Of a DNA stretch of 64,000 nt, positions 53,786 through 61,527 are shown piece by piece. The stretch is taken from NCBI RefSeq assembly GCF_007858185.1, contig NZ_VFES01000002.1, forward strand, positions 248,001 to 312,000. Direction: 5' to 3'. The notes beneath the pieces are model-generated. The model saw nothing but the letters and a program-made list of their open reading frames with translations. It ran no database searches and was not told the DNA's origin. Origin of the DNA: Pseudomonas grimontii (lineage in GTDB: Bacteria > Pseudomonadota > Gammaproteobacteria > Pseudomonadales > Pseudomonadaceae). The position numbers and the translations under genes are program-made. Every line of letters starts with the position of its first letter. Within the stretch, counting starts at the first letter, position 1.

Positions 53786-55048
53786 GGCCAGTGCCTGTTG
53801 CAGGTCGTCGACCAGGTCTTCAATTGCTTCGATGCCCACCGACAGGCGAATCATCTCCGGCTTCACGCCGGCCTTGGCCTGTTCCTGCTCGTTCATTTGT
53901 CGGTGAGTGGTGGAGGCCGGGTGGCAGGCCAGGGACTTGGCGTCGCCGATGTTGACCAGGCGCTTGAAGATTTGCAGCGCGTCGTAGAAGCGTACACCGG
54001 CTTCATAACCGCCCTTCAAACCGAAGGACAGGATCGCCGACGGTTTGCCCTGCATGTATTTCTGCGCCAATGCGTGGTGCGGGTGGTCCGGCAGGCCGGC
54101 GTAGCTCACCCATTCAACCTCGGCATGGCCTTGCAGGAATTGCGCGATTTTCAGGGCGTTTTCGGTGTGACGCTCCATGCGCAAGGCCAGCGTCTCCAGG
54201 CCTTGCAGCAGCAAGAAGGCATTCATCGGTGCCAATGCTGCGCCAGTGTTGCGCAGCGGCACGGTACGGGCACGAGCGATGAAGGCGGCGGGGCCGAATT
54301 TTTCGGTATAGATCACGCCGTGATAGGCCGGCTCGGGCTGGTTGAGACCGGGGAATTTATCTGCGTATTTCGTCCACGGGAACGTGCCGCTGTCGACAAT
54401 TACACCGCCCAGGGAGTTGCCATGGCCGCCGACGTATTTGGTCACCGAGTGCACTACGATGTCGGCGCCGAACTGGATCGGCTTGCACAGGATCGGCGTG
54501 GCCACGGTGTTGTCCACCATCAGCGGCACGCCACGGGCATGGGCGACGTTAGCCAGGGCTTCGATGTCGATGATATTACCCGCCGGGTTGCCGATGCTTT
54601 CGCAGTACACCAGCTTGGTGTCGTCGTCGATCAGTTCGGCAATGGCTGCGGCGGAGTCGTCCCGGGCGAAACGCACGTCCACGCCAAAGCTCGGCAGCAG
54701 GTGGGCGAACAGCGTGTAGGTGCCGCCGTAGAGCTGCGGGGTGGTGACGATATTGTCGCCCGCACGGGTCAGCGTCTGGATTGCATAGTGGATCGCCGCG
54801 CTGCCGGCCGAGACGGCCAGCGCCGCAATACCGCCTTCAAGGGCCGCGATACGCTGCTCCAGCACATCGTTGGTGGGGTTCATGATACGCGTGTAGATAT
54901 TGCCGGGCACGTCCAGGTTGAACAGGTCGGCGCCGTGCTGGGCGTTATCGAATTCGAAGGCGACGTTCTGGTAGATCGGCACCGCTACGGCCTTGGTGGT
55001 GGGGTCCGACTTGAAACCGTGGTGCAGCGCGATGGTGGCGTCTTTCAT
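53771..55048 (-). CDS. metY: O-acetylhomoserine aminocarboxypropyltransferase (sulfhydrylase)
   Basis: 425 aa PLP enzyme of the Cys/Met metabolism family: SAGSAAIHYAIQTL, NPAGNIIDI, the PLP Lys in VHSVTKYVGGHGNSLGG, and RLSVGIEAIEDLVDDL near the end. It makes homocysteine from O-acetylhomoserine and sulfide. ATG 55048 has GGAGG 12 nt upstream; a longer frame to 55225 would run into the rlmJ start region and lacks family sequence. It matches P. aeruginosa PA5025 in neighbourhood. Confidence 0.95.
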   Translation of the reverse strand: MKDATIALHHGFKSDPTTKAVAVPIYQNVAFEFDNAQHGADLFNLDVPGNIYTRIMNPTNDVLEQRIAALEGGIAALAVSAGSAAIHYAIQTLTRAGDNIVTTPQLYGGTYTLFAHLLPSFGVDVRFARDDSAAAIAELIDDDTKLVYCESIGNPAGNIIDIEALANVAHARGVPLMVDNTVATPILCKPIQFGADIVVHSVTKYVGGHGNSLGGVIVDSGTFPWTKYADKFPGLNQPEPAYHGVIYTEKFGPAAFIARARTVPLRNTGAALAPMNAFLLLQGLETLALRMERHTENALKIAQFLQGHAEVEWVSYAGLPDHPHHALAQKYMQGKPSAILSFGLKGGYEAGVRFYDALQIFKRLVNIGDAKSLACHPASTTHRQMNEQEQAKAGVKPEMIRLSVGIEAIEDLVDDLQQALASTQL

Positions 55049-55223
55049 GATTGTTATTGACCTCCATGGAGTAGTGGATCGCCACAATAAATCCGCCTCG
55101 CCGTCGGCATTTAGATTTTTTTCAACCGGCTGCCTGCCTTTGCGACATAAGCACCGCCCGGCATGCGGCCCTGCACCTTTGCGCCCGTAGAAGGTAAACT
55201 TCGCCCCCTGCGCAGGAGCAACC

Positions 55224-56060
55224 ATGAATTATCGTCACGCCTTTCACGCCGGCAACCACGCCGATGTCTTCAAACACCTGACCTTGACTCGCCTCATCGC
55301 CCTGATGTCGCGCAAGGAGCAGCCGTTCGCCTACCTCGACACTCACGCCGGGATTGGTCTGTACGACCTGCAAGGTGATCAGGCCAATCGCACGGGTGAG
55401 TACCTGGAAGGTATCGCGCGCTTGTGGGGCGCCGACGATCTACCGCCGCTGAGCGCCGATTACATGCGTGTGCTGCATGAGATGAACCCGGATGGCCAGT
55501 TGCGCTACTACCCAGGCTCGCCGGAGCTTGCGCGCCGCCTGACGCGCCCCCAGGACCGCGTGTTGCTCAATGAAAAGCATCCGGAAGACGGCGTACTGCT
55601 CAAGGACAACATGAAGGGCGATCGTCGGGTCAAGGTTCATTTGGGTGAAGGCTGGCATGTGCCGCGCGCGCTGTTACCGGTGCCGGAAAAACGTGCGCTG
55701 ATGCTGATTGATCCGCCGTTTGAAAAGCTCGACGAAATGCAGCGCTGCGCCGCCTCCCTCAAGGAAGCCGTCAGCCGTATGCGCCAGACTGTCGCGGCGA
55801 TCTGGTACCCGGTGAAGGACCAACGCATGCTGCGCCGCTTCTACCAGGACCTGGCCGGCACCGGTGCGCCGAAGTTGCTGCGGGTGGAGTTGCTGGTGCA
55901 TCCGCTGGACACGCCCAACACCCTGACCGGCTCGGGCCTGGCGATTGCCAACCCGCCGTGGGGCCTGGAAGAGGAATTGCGTGAGCTGCTGCCGTGGCTG
56001 TCCAGGAAACTTGGCCAGACCCAGGGTGGGTGGCAGATGGATTGGCTCATAGCTGAGTAG
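55224..56060 (+). CDS. rlmJ: 23S rRNA (adenine2030-N6)-methyltransferase RlmJ
   Basis: 278 aa, starts MNYRHAFHAGNHADVFKH as is characteristic of RlmJ (YhiR). SAM-binding YLDTHAGIGLYDL and the N6-adenine methylase motif IDPPFE are visible. It modifies A2030 of 23S rRNA before ribosome assembly. GGAG lies just upstream of ATG 55224. Divergent from metY over 175 bp; an inverted repeat follows the stop. Confidence 0.94.
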   Translation: MNYRHAFHAGNHADVFKHLTLTRLIALMSRKEQPFAYLDTHAGIGLYDLQGDQANRTGEYLEGIARLWGADDLPPLSADYMRVLHEMNPDGQLRYYPGSPELARRLTRPQDRVLLNEKHPEDGVLLKDNMKGDRRVKVHLGEGWHVPRALLPVPEKRALMLIDPPFEKLDEMQRCAASLKEAVSRMRQTVAAIWYPVKDQRMLRRFYQDLAGTGAPKLLRVELLVHPLDTPNTLTGSGLAIANPPWGLEEELRELLPWLSRKLGQTQGGWQMDWLIAE

Positions 56061-56064
56061 TTGT

Positions 56065-56143
56065 AAGTTGCAAGCTTCAAGCCTCAAGCTGCAAGTGAGA
56101 GCAGAAAACACCACTTGCAGCTTGCAGCTTGAAACTTGCAGCT
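56065..56143. repeat. Long imperfect inverted repeat between rlmJ and msrA
   Basis: Left arm 56065-56097 (built of GCAAGCTTCAAG and CAAGCTGCAAGTG units) and right arm 56112-56143 (CACTTGCAGCTTGCAGC then TTGAAACTTGCAGCT) can fold into a stem of about 30 bp with few mismatches and a 14-nt loop. Each arm is itself made of GCAAGCT-type repeats. It sits between two convergent genes and could end both transcripts, though no T-run follows. Confidence 0.75.
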
Positions 56144-56150
56144 CCGATCT

Positions 56151-56798
56151 TCAGATCGGGCAAGTCACGCCGGTGCCGCCGATCCCGCAGTAGCCCTGCG
56201 GGTTCTTCGCCAGGTACTGCTGGTGATACGCCTCGGCGAAGTACACCGTCGGCGCTTCTTCGATTTCCGTGGTGATGGTGCCCAGGCTGGCTTTGGACAG
56301 TTCGGCTTGATAGGCCTCGGCACTGGCCTGCGCCGCCGCCAATTGCTCAGGCGTGGTCGCATAGATCACCGAGCGGTACTGGGTGCCGATGTCGTTGCCC
56401 TGGCGCATGCCTTGGGTCGGGTTGTGCAGTTCCCAGAACATCTTCAGCAGGTCTTCGTATTTCACCTTGGCCTGGTCATACACCACCAGCACCACTTCGC
56501 TGTGGCCGGTCAGGCCCGAGCAGACTTCTTCATAAGTCGGGTTCGGCGTGAAACCGCCGGCGTAGCCGACCACGGTGCTGACCACGCCATCGCGCTGCCA
56601 GAACTTGCGCTCGGCGCCCCAGAAACAACCCAGGCCGAAGATCGCGAAGCCGACGTCGTCGACGAACGGGCCCAGCAGCGGGTTGCCGTTGACGAAGTGC
56701 GTCTGCGGCAGGTTCATCGGGGTTTCACGGCCAGGCAAAGCTTGTTCTGCAGTAGGAAGCACGTTTTTGTTCACCAGAATTTCCGAGCGCAAGACCAT
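56151..56798 (-). CDS. msrA: Peptide methionine sulfoxide reductase A
   Basis: 215 aa with active site [12 protein letters not shown] (catalytic Cys about residue 58) and [21 protein letters not shown]; resolving Cys residues lie in the C-terminal [14 protein letters not shown]. It reduces methionine-S-sulfoxide in proteins. The neighbour order msrA-dipA-aceF-aceE matches P. aeruginosa PA5018-PA5015. Confidence 0.96.
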   Translation of the reverse strand: MVLRSEILVNKNVLPTAEQALPGRETPMNLPQTHFVNGNPLLGPFVDDVGFAIFGLGCFWGAERKFWQRDGVVSTVVGYAGGFTPNPTYEEVCSGLTGHSEVVLVVYDQAKVKYEDLLKMFWELHNPTQGMRQGNDIGTQYRSVIYATTPEQLAAAQASAEAYQAELSKASLGTITTEIEEAPTVYFAEAYHQQYLAKNPQGYCGIGGTGVTCPI

Positions 56799-56870
56799 GA
56801 GCAGTCCTCTCGTCAGGTTGAGTTAGCGGTAAATTTCAGACAGCCAGTGTGCCCGAGTGTTACAGCGCTG

Positions 56871-59564
56871 TCAGGCGATTGGCCCGCGCGGGTAGCGTTT
56901 AAGCTTCTCGAGCAGCTCTGCACCGGGGATCGGCCTGTCGAACAGGTAGCCCTGGCCAACGTCGCAGCGGTGTCGACGCAGGAACGCCAGTTGCTCGGCG
57001 GTCTCGATGCCTTCGGCAACCACCTTGAGCTTGAGGTTGTGGGCCATGGCGATCACGGCCGAGGTGATTTCCATGTCGTCCTGGTTGTCCGGGATTTCGT
57101 GGATAAAGCTGCGGTCGATCTTGATGATGTCGATGGGGAATTTTTTCAGGTAGCTGAGCGACGAGTAACCGGTGCCGAAGTCGTCCATGGCCAGGGTCAG
57201 GCCAAAGCTCTTCAATTGGTCCAGTTGCAGGCGTGTGTCTTCCGTGGCCTCCAGCAGCAGGCCTTCCGTTAACTCAAGCTCCAGCAGGTTGGCCGGCAGC
57301 TGTTCTTCCTTGAGGATCGTGGCGATCGAGGCTACCAGGTCCGGGTCGGAGAACTGTTTGGGTGACAGGTTGATTGCCACTTGCAGGTTACCCATGCCGT
57401 TGGCGCTCAGTTGCTTGCTCATGCGGCAGGCCTGGCGCGCGATCCATTTGCCGATTGGGATGATCAGCCCGGTTTCTTCGGCCACGCTGATGAACTGATC
57501 GGGGCGGATCATGCCCTTCTCCGGATGGTTCCAGCGCAGCAGCGCTTCCATGCCCAGCAAGCGGCCGCTGCGCAGGCATAGCTTGGGCTGATAGAACACA
57601 TCGAGTTCGTTCTGGGTCAGGGCACGACGCAGGTTGTTCTCCACGAACAGCTTGTAGCTGGCCTCGGCGTTCAAGGCTTCGGTGAACACCTGTACCTGGT
57701 GTTTGCCGTTGGCCTTGGCCTTGTGCAGCGCCAGGCCGGCGTTGCGCATCAGGGTCTGGGGATCACGCCCGTGCAACGGCGCGCAGGCCAGGCCTACGGA
57801 GCCGGTGACGCTGATCAATTGGTTATCGACGAACATCGGTTTGTCGAGGGTCGTCAGCAGCTGGCTGGCAACCAGTTGGCCGCTTTCGAGGTCAGTGTCG
57901 TCCAGCAGCACCGCAAACTCGTTACTGGCAAAGCGCGCCAGGCTGCCGCTGGTACTCAGGCTGTTGCGCAGGCGGCGGGCCAGGCTGATCAGCAGCTTGT
58001 CGCCGGTCTGGTGGCCGAGGCTGTCGTTGATGCGCTTGAAGTTGTCGATGTCCACCAGCAACAGGCTGATCGGGCTGTCGCTGTCGCGCGCAAAGCGTTC
58101 ATCCAGGTTGCGGATAAATGCCGGACGGTTGCCCAGGTTGGTCAGGTTATCGGTGTAGGCCAGGCGCTCGATACGCTGCTGGGCCAGCTTATTCTGGGTG
58201 ATGTCTTCGTAGATGCCGATGTAGTGGGTCAGCTCACGGTTGTCGCCATACACCTTGGAAATCGACAGCTGGCCCCAGTAGGGCTCGAGGTTTTTGCGTC
58301 GGCTCTTGAACTCGCCCTGCCAGCTGTTGCTTTTGGCCAGGCTCGACGGTGCGTCGAACAGCAGTTCGCTGAGGTTTTCCAGGGCCGGCAGTTGAGCCAG
58401 GCGGTGGCCGTGGACTTCTTCGGCGCTGTATTGGGTGATCGCGGTAAAGCTTGGGTTGACGTACTCCACCACGCCGTCGCAGTTGACCAGCAGAAAGGCA
58501 TTGGCGCTTTGCTCCACGGCACGCTGGAACAGGTGCAGGGCGCTGGTGGCGGTACGGCGGTTGTGGTTGTTGATCACTTGCGCGAATTGGTCGGCCAGTT
58601 CACCGGCAAAGGCAATCTCATCGGCCTGCCAGGCGCGGGCGCTGCCTCCTTGTTCCAGGCACAGCACGCCCACCACCTGGCCGTCGACACGGATACTCGC
58701 GTCGAGCATGGCGTGGACGTCCTTGGCGCGCAGGTTTTCGGCCATTTCCCGGGTGCGCGGGTCGCGCATCGCGTTGGTCGCGTCGATTGCCCGGCTGGTG
58801 TGCAGGGCTTCCAGGTAGTCCGGGAAGCAACTGGCATCGATGGGCTCAGGCAGGTGGTGTCGTTGGTCGTCGCGGTGGTAGGCCGAGATCGGCACCAGGC
58901 GCTGGCCTTCGAGGTTCCAGATGCTGGCGCAGTCGATCTGGTAGATGTCACAGGCGCTGCGGGTGATCAGCTCGGCCGCTTCCTGCAGCGAATTGTTGAC
59001 GGTGTAGCGCTGGCGGGCCAATAACAGGATCAGCTCCTGCTGGGCACGCACCCGCTCCAGGTGCTGCAGTTGTTCCTGCTGGGCGCGCTGGTTGAGTTCC
59101 AGGGCGATCTGCAGGCGGCTGTTCTGGCTTTCCAGGTCCTCCGTCGGGGCGGGCAAGGCGATTTCGCTGAACAGGCCGTCGACCACCATCAGGTAGCCGC
59201 GCAGCAGATGGCGGTTGTGTTGTTTGTAGGCTTCGCCCATTTCCAGCAGGCTCAGGGGCCCATCGTTGGTGTGCAGGGTGTAGCGCACCAGGTAGTGAGG
59301 ACTCTCGCTGAGTTGCTGTTGGATGGTGTCGTGCAGTTGATAGCGTGCCTGAGGCTCCATCAGGCTGGCGAAGGGGGTGCCGAGCAGCGCACACAGCTCG
59401 ACCGCAGACAGGCCGAATTGGCGCTCGCAGTTAGGGTCGAGGTACAGAAGGGTCCAGCTTGCCTCATTAAGCCGCTCGAAACGCAGCATACCGAGGCGCG
59501 AAGGCACCGGTAATTGCGTCACTACCTCGGCCGCCATACGGGCGACATCGGGTTGGCTTTTCAT
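56871..59564 (-). CDS. dipA: Cyclic-di-GMP phosphodiesterase DipA (PAS-GAF-PAS-degenerate GGDEF-EAL)
   Basis: 897 aa, cytosolic. N-terminal PAS-like domain (about 25-135), coiled coil, GAF (about 190-340), PAS (about 350-465), GGDEF-like domain in which the signature reads ASNEF (about residues 546-550), so cyclase activity is not expected, and an EAL domain with MEALLRW (about 671), NLSPKQFSD, ELTEGLL and MDDFGTGYSS intact. Size (P. aeruginosa DipA has about 899 aa), degenerate site and position next to aceF identify DipA/Pch (PA5017), which lowers c-di-GMP and promotes dispersion and motility. Confidence 0.93.
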   Translation of the reverse strand: MKSQPDVARMAAEVVTQLPVPSRLGMLRFERLNEASWTLLYLDPNCERQFGLSAVELCALLGTPFASLMEPQARYQLHDTIQQQLSESPHYLVRYTLHTNDGPLSLLEMGEAYKQHNRHLLRGYLMVVDGLFSEIALPAPTEDLESQNSRLQIALELNQRAQQEQLQHLERVRAQQELILLLARQRYTVNNSLQEAAELITRSACDIYQIDCASIWNLEGQRLVPISAYHRDDQRHHLPEPIDASCFPDYLEALHTSRAIDATNAMRDPRTREMAENLRAKDVHAMLDASIRVDGQVVGVLCLEQGGSARAWQADEIAFAGELADQFAQVINNHNRRTATSALHLFQRAVEQSANAFLLVNCDGVVEYVNPSFTAITQYSAEEVHGHRLAQLPALENLSELLFDAPSSLAKSNSWQGEFKSRRKNLEPYWGQLSISKVYGDNRELTHYIGIYEDITQNKLAQQRIERLAYTDNLTNLGNRPAFIRNLDERFARDSDSPISLLLVDIDNFKRINDSLGHQTGDKLLISLARRLRNSLSTSGSLARFASNEFAVLLDDTDLESGQLVASQLLTTLDKPMFVDNQLISVTGSVGLACAPLHGRDPQTLMRNAGLALHKAKANGKHQVQVFTEALNAEASYKLFVENNLRRALTQNELDVFYQPKLCLRSGRLLGMEALLRWNHPEKGMIRPDQFISVAEETGLIIPIGKWIARQACRMSKQLSANGMGNLQVAINLSPKQFSDPDLVASIATILKEEQLPANLLELELTEGLLLEATEDTRLQLDQLKSFGLTLAMDDFGTGYSSLSYLKKFPIDIIKIDRSFIHEIPDNQDDMEITSAVIAMAHNLKLKVVAEGIETAEQLAFLRRHRCDVGQGYLFDRPIPGAELLEKLKRYPRGPIA

Positions 59565-59767
59565 GGGGGGGGACTCACTTCAAATAACGCGCACGGCGCC
59601 GGGCTCACGCCCTCTTTACTGTTGCCTGCGGCAAGGTTGCATCATGCGGCGCGGGCTGACAAGAGAGGATGAAGGCTAAGTGCTATAAGGGGGTTATCGG
59701 CCGGGTGGGGGAATTCTTCAGTCAGGATGACAGAAGGTGTACAACCCTGTTCTGTCTGTAGAGAAAA

Positions 59768-59798
59768 GCAAAAAAAAGCCCCGCCAAATTGACGGGGT
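59768..59798 (-). terminator. Rho-independent terminator after aceF
   Basis: Read on the minus strand, CCCCG...CGGGG (59797-59793 with 59783-59779) is followed by GCT and a run of T (59777-59769). It ends the aceE-aceF transcript before dipA. The remaining 59565-59767 presumably holds the dipA promoter; I see no gene in it. Confidence 0.85.
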
Positions 59799-59837
59799 TG
59801 AGGTACGAGCGTGGCGCTCGGAAATCGGTGTAACCAA

Positions 59838-59859
59838 GCCTCCCCGGTACTGGGGAGGC
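59838..59859. other. Perfect 8-bp hairpin just after aceF
   Basis: GCCTCCCC (59838-59845) and GGGGAGGC (59852-59859) flank a 6-nt loop 10 nt beyond the aceF stop. No T-run follows on either strand; it may stabilise the 3' end of the mRNA before the terminator. Confidence 0.7.
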
Positions 59860-59869
59860 CTGTTCAGGT

Positions 59870-61516
59870 TTACAGCAAGATAGTGCGGATGTCGTTCAGC
59901 AGCTGGCTCAAACGCTGGGTGAAGCGTGCAGCGGCCGCGCCATTGATCACACGGTGATCGTAGGACAACGACAGTGGCAGCATCAGCTTCGGCTGGAACG
60001 CTTTACCGTCCCAGACTGGCTGGATGGTGGCCTTGGAAACACCCAGGATCGCCACTTCCGGCGCGTTGACGATTGGCGTGAAGCCCGTACCGCCAATGTG
60101 ACCGAGGCTGGAGATGGTGAAGCAGGCGCCTTGCATGTCGTCTGCGGTGAGCTTCTTGTCGCGGGCCTTGGCAGCCAGCGCAGCCGCTTCGGCAGCGAGT
60201 TGCAGCAGGCTCTTCTGGTCGACGTTCTTGATGACCGGTACCAGCAGGCCATCTGGAGTGTCGACGGCAAAGCCAACGTGCACGTACTTCTTGCGAATGA
60301 TCGCCTTGCCGCTTGGCGCCAGCGAACTGTTGAAGTCCGGCAGCTCCTTGAGCAGGTGCGCACAGGCCTTGAGCAGCAGTGGCAGCACGGTCAGTTTCAC
60401 GCCGGCTTTCTCGGCCACGGCTTTCTGCGCAACGCGGAAAGCTTCGAGGTCGGTAATGTCGGCCTGGTCGAACTGGGTCACGTGCGGAATGTTCAGCCAG
60501 CTGCGATGCAGGCTCGACGCGCCGATTTGCATCAGGCGGGTCATCGGCACTTCTTCGGTCTCGCCGAAGCGGCTGAAGTCCACGACCGGGATCGGTGGAA
60601 TGCCCGCGCCGCCAGTGGCAGTGCCAGCAGCCGGAGCTTCCTTGGCTTTCTGCATCATGGCCTTGACGTAGACCTGCACGTCCTCCTTCAGCACGCGACC
60701 GTGCGGGCCGGTGGCCGACACAGCGTTCAGCTCGACGCCGAATTCACGCGCCAGTTGGCGAACCGCCGGGCCTGCGTGAACCTTGGCACCGCTTGGCGCA
60801 GGTGCGGCAGCAACAGGGGCCGGAGTGGCCTCGGCTTTTGCGGCGGGTGCAGGGGCGGCAGCGGCAGCGGCCGGAGCCGCTTCAGCCTTGGCCGCCGGAG
60901 CAGCAGCCGGTGCAGGAGCAGCAACAGCAGGCGCAGCGCCTTGTACTTTCAGCTTGAGGATGAAGTCGCCAGTGCCGACTTCGTCTTCCAGCTTGACCGC
61001 GATGCTTTCCACTACGCCGGCAGCCGGCGATGGGATTTCCATGGAGGCCTTGTCGGACTCCAGGGTGATCAGCGACTGGTCGGCTTCGACGGTGTCGCCG
61101 ACCTTGACCAGCAGCTCGATGATCTTGGCCTTGCCCGACGAACCGATGTCCGGAACATGAATGTCCTGGACGGTCGCTGCGGCCGGAGCAGCAGTCGGGG
61201 CTGCAGGAGCCTCGGCAGCTGCGGCAGGTTTTTCAGCAGCAGGCGCCGGTGCAGCAGCGGCAGCAGGAGCCGCATCAGCGGCACCTTCGATTTCCAGTTC
61301 CAGCAGTTCGTCGCCTTCTTTCAGGCGGTCGCCCAGCTTCACTTTCAGGCTCTTGACCACGCCGGCCTTGGGAGCAGGGATTTCCATGCTCGCCTTGTCC
61401 GATTCCAGGGTCAGGATGCTCTGGTCGGCTTCGACGGTGTCGCCGACCTTCACAAACAGCTCGATTACTTCACCTTCACCGCTGCCGATGTCAGGTACGC
61501 GAATGAGTTCGCTCAC
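59870..61516 (-). CDS. aceF: Pyruvate dehydrogenase E2, dihydrolipoamide acetyltransferase (GTG start)
   Basis: 548 aa. Two lipoyl domains (residues 1-75 and about 118-192) with lipoyl Lys in ESDKASMEIP each time, joined by Ala/Pro-rich linkers, then a peripheral subunit-binding domain (AGPAVRQLAREFGVELNAV, about 248-285) and the catalytic core with DHRVINGAAAARF. Start is GTG 61516 with GAGGAGA 6 nt upstream. Pseudomonas aceF has two lipoyl domains, against three in E. coli. It follows aceE by 11 nt. Confidence 0.97.
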   Translation of the reverse strand: MSELIRVPDIGSGEGEVIELFVKVGDTVEADQSILTLESDKASMEIPAPKAGVVKSLKVKLGDRLKEGDELLELEIEGAADAAPAAAAAPAPAAEKPAAAAEAPAAPTAAPAAATVQDIHVPDIGSSGKAKIIELLVKVGDTVEADQSLITLESDKASMEIPSPAAGVVESIAVKLEDEVGTGDFILKLKVQGAAPAVAAPAPAAAPAAKAEAAPAAAAAAPAPAAKAEATPAPVAAAPAPSGAKVHAGPAVRQLAREFGVELNAVSATGPHGRVLKEDVQVYVKAMMQKAKEAPAAGTATGGAGIPPIPVVDFSRFGETEEVPMTRLMQIGASSLHRSWLNIPHVTQFDQADITDLEAFRVAQKAVAEKAGVKLTVLPLLLKACAHLLKELPDFNSSLAPSGKAIIRKKYVHVGFAVDTPDGLLVPVIKNVDQKSLLQLAAEAAALAAKARDKKLTADDMQGACFTISSLGHIGGTGFTPIVNAPEVAILGVSKATIQPVWDGKAFQPKLMLPLSLSYDHRVINGAAAARFTQRLSQLLNDIRTILL

Positions 61517-61527
61517 AAAAAGTCTCC

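Noticed and set aside
53700..53790. A small effector or immunity gene after the DUF4123 adaptor
   Set aside because: No plus-strand frame with a ribosome site fits before metY; the adaptor stop lies within metY's 3' end.
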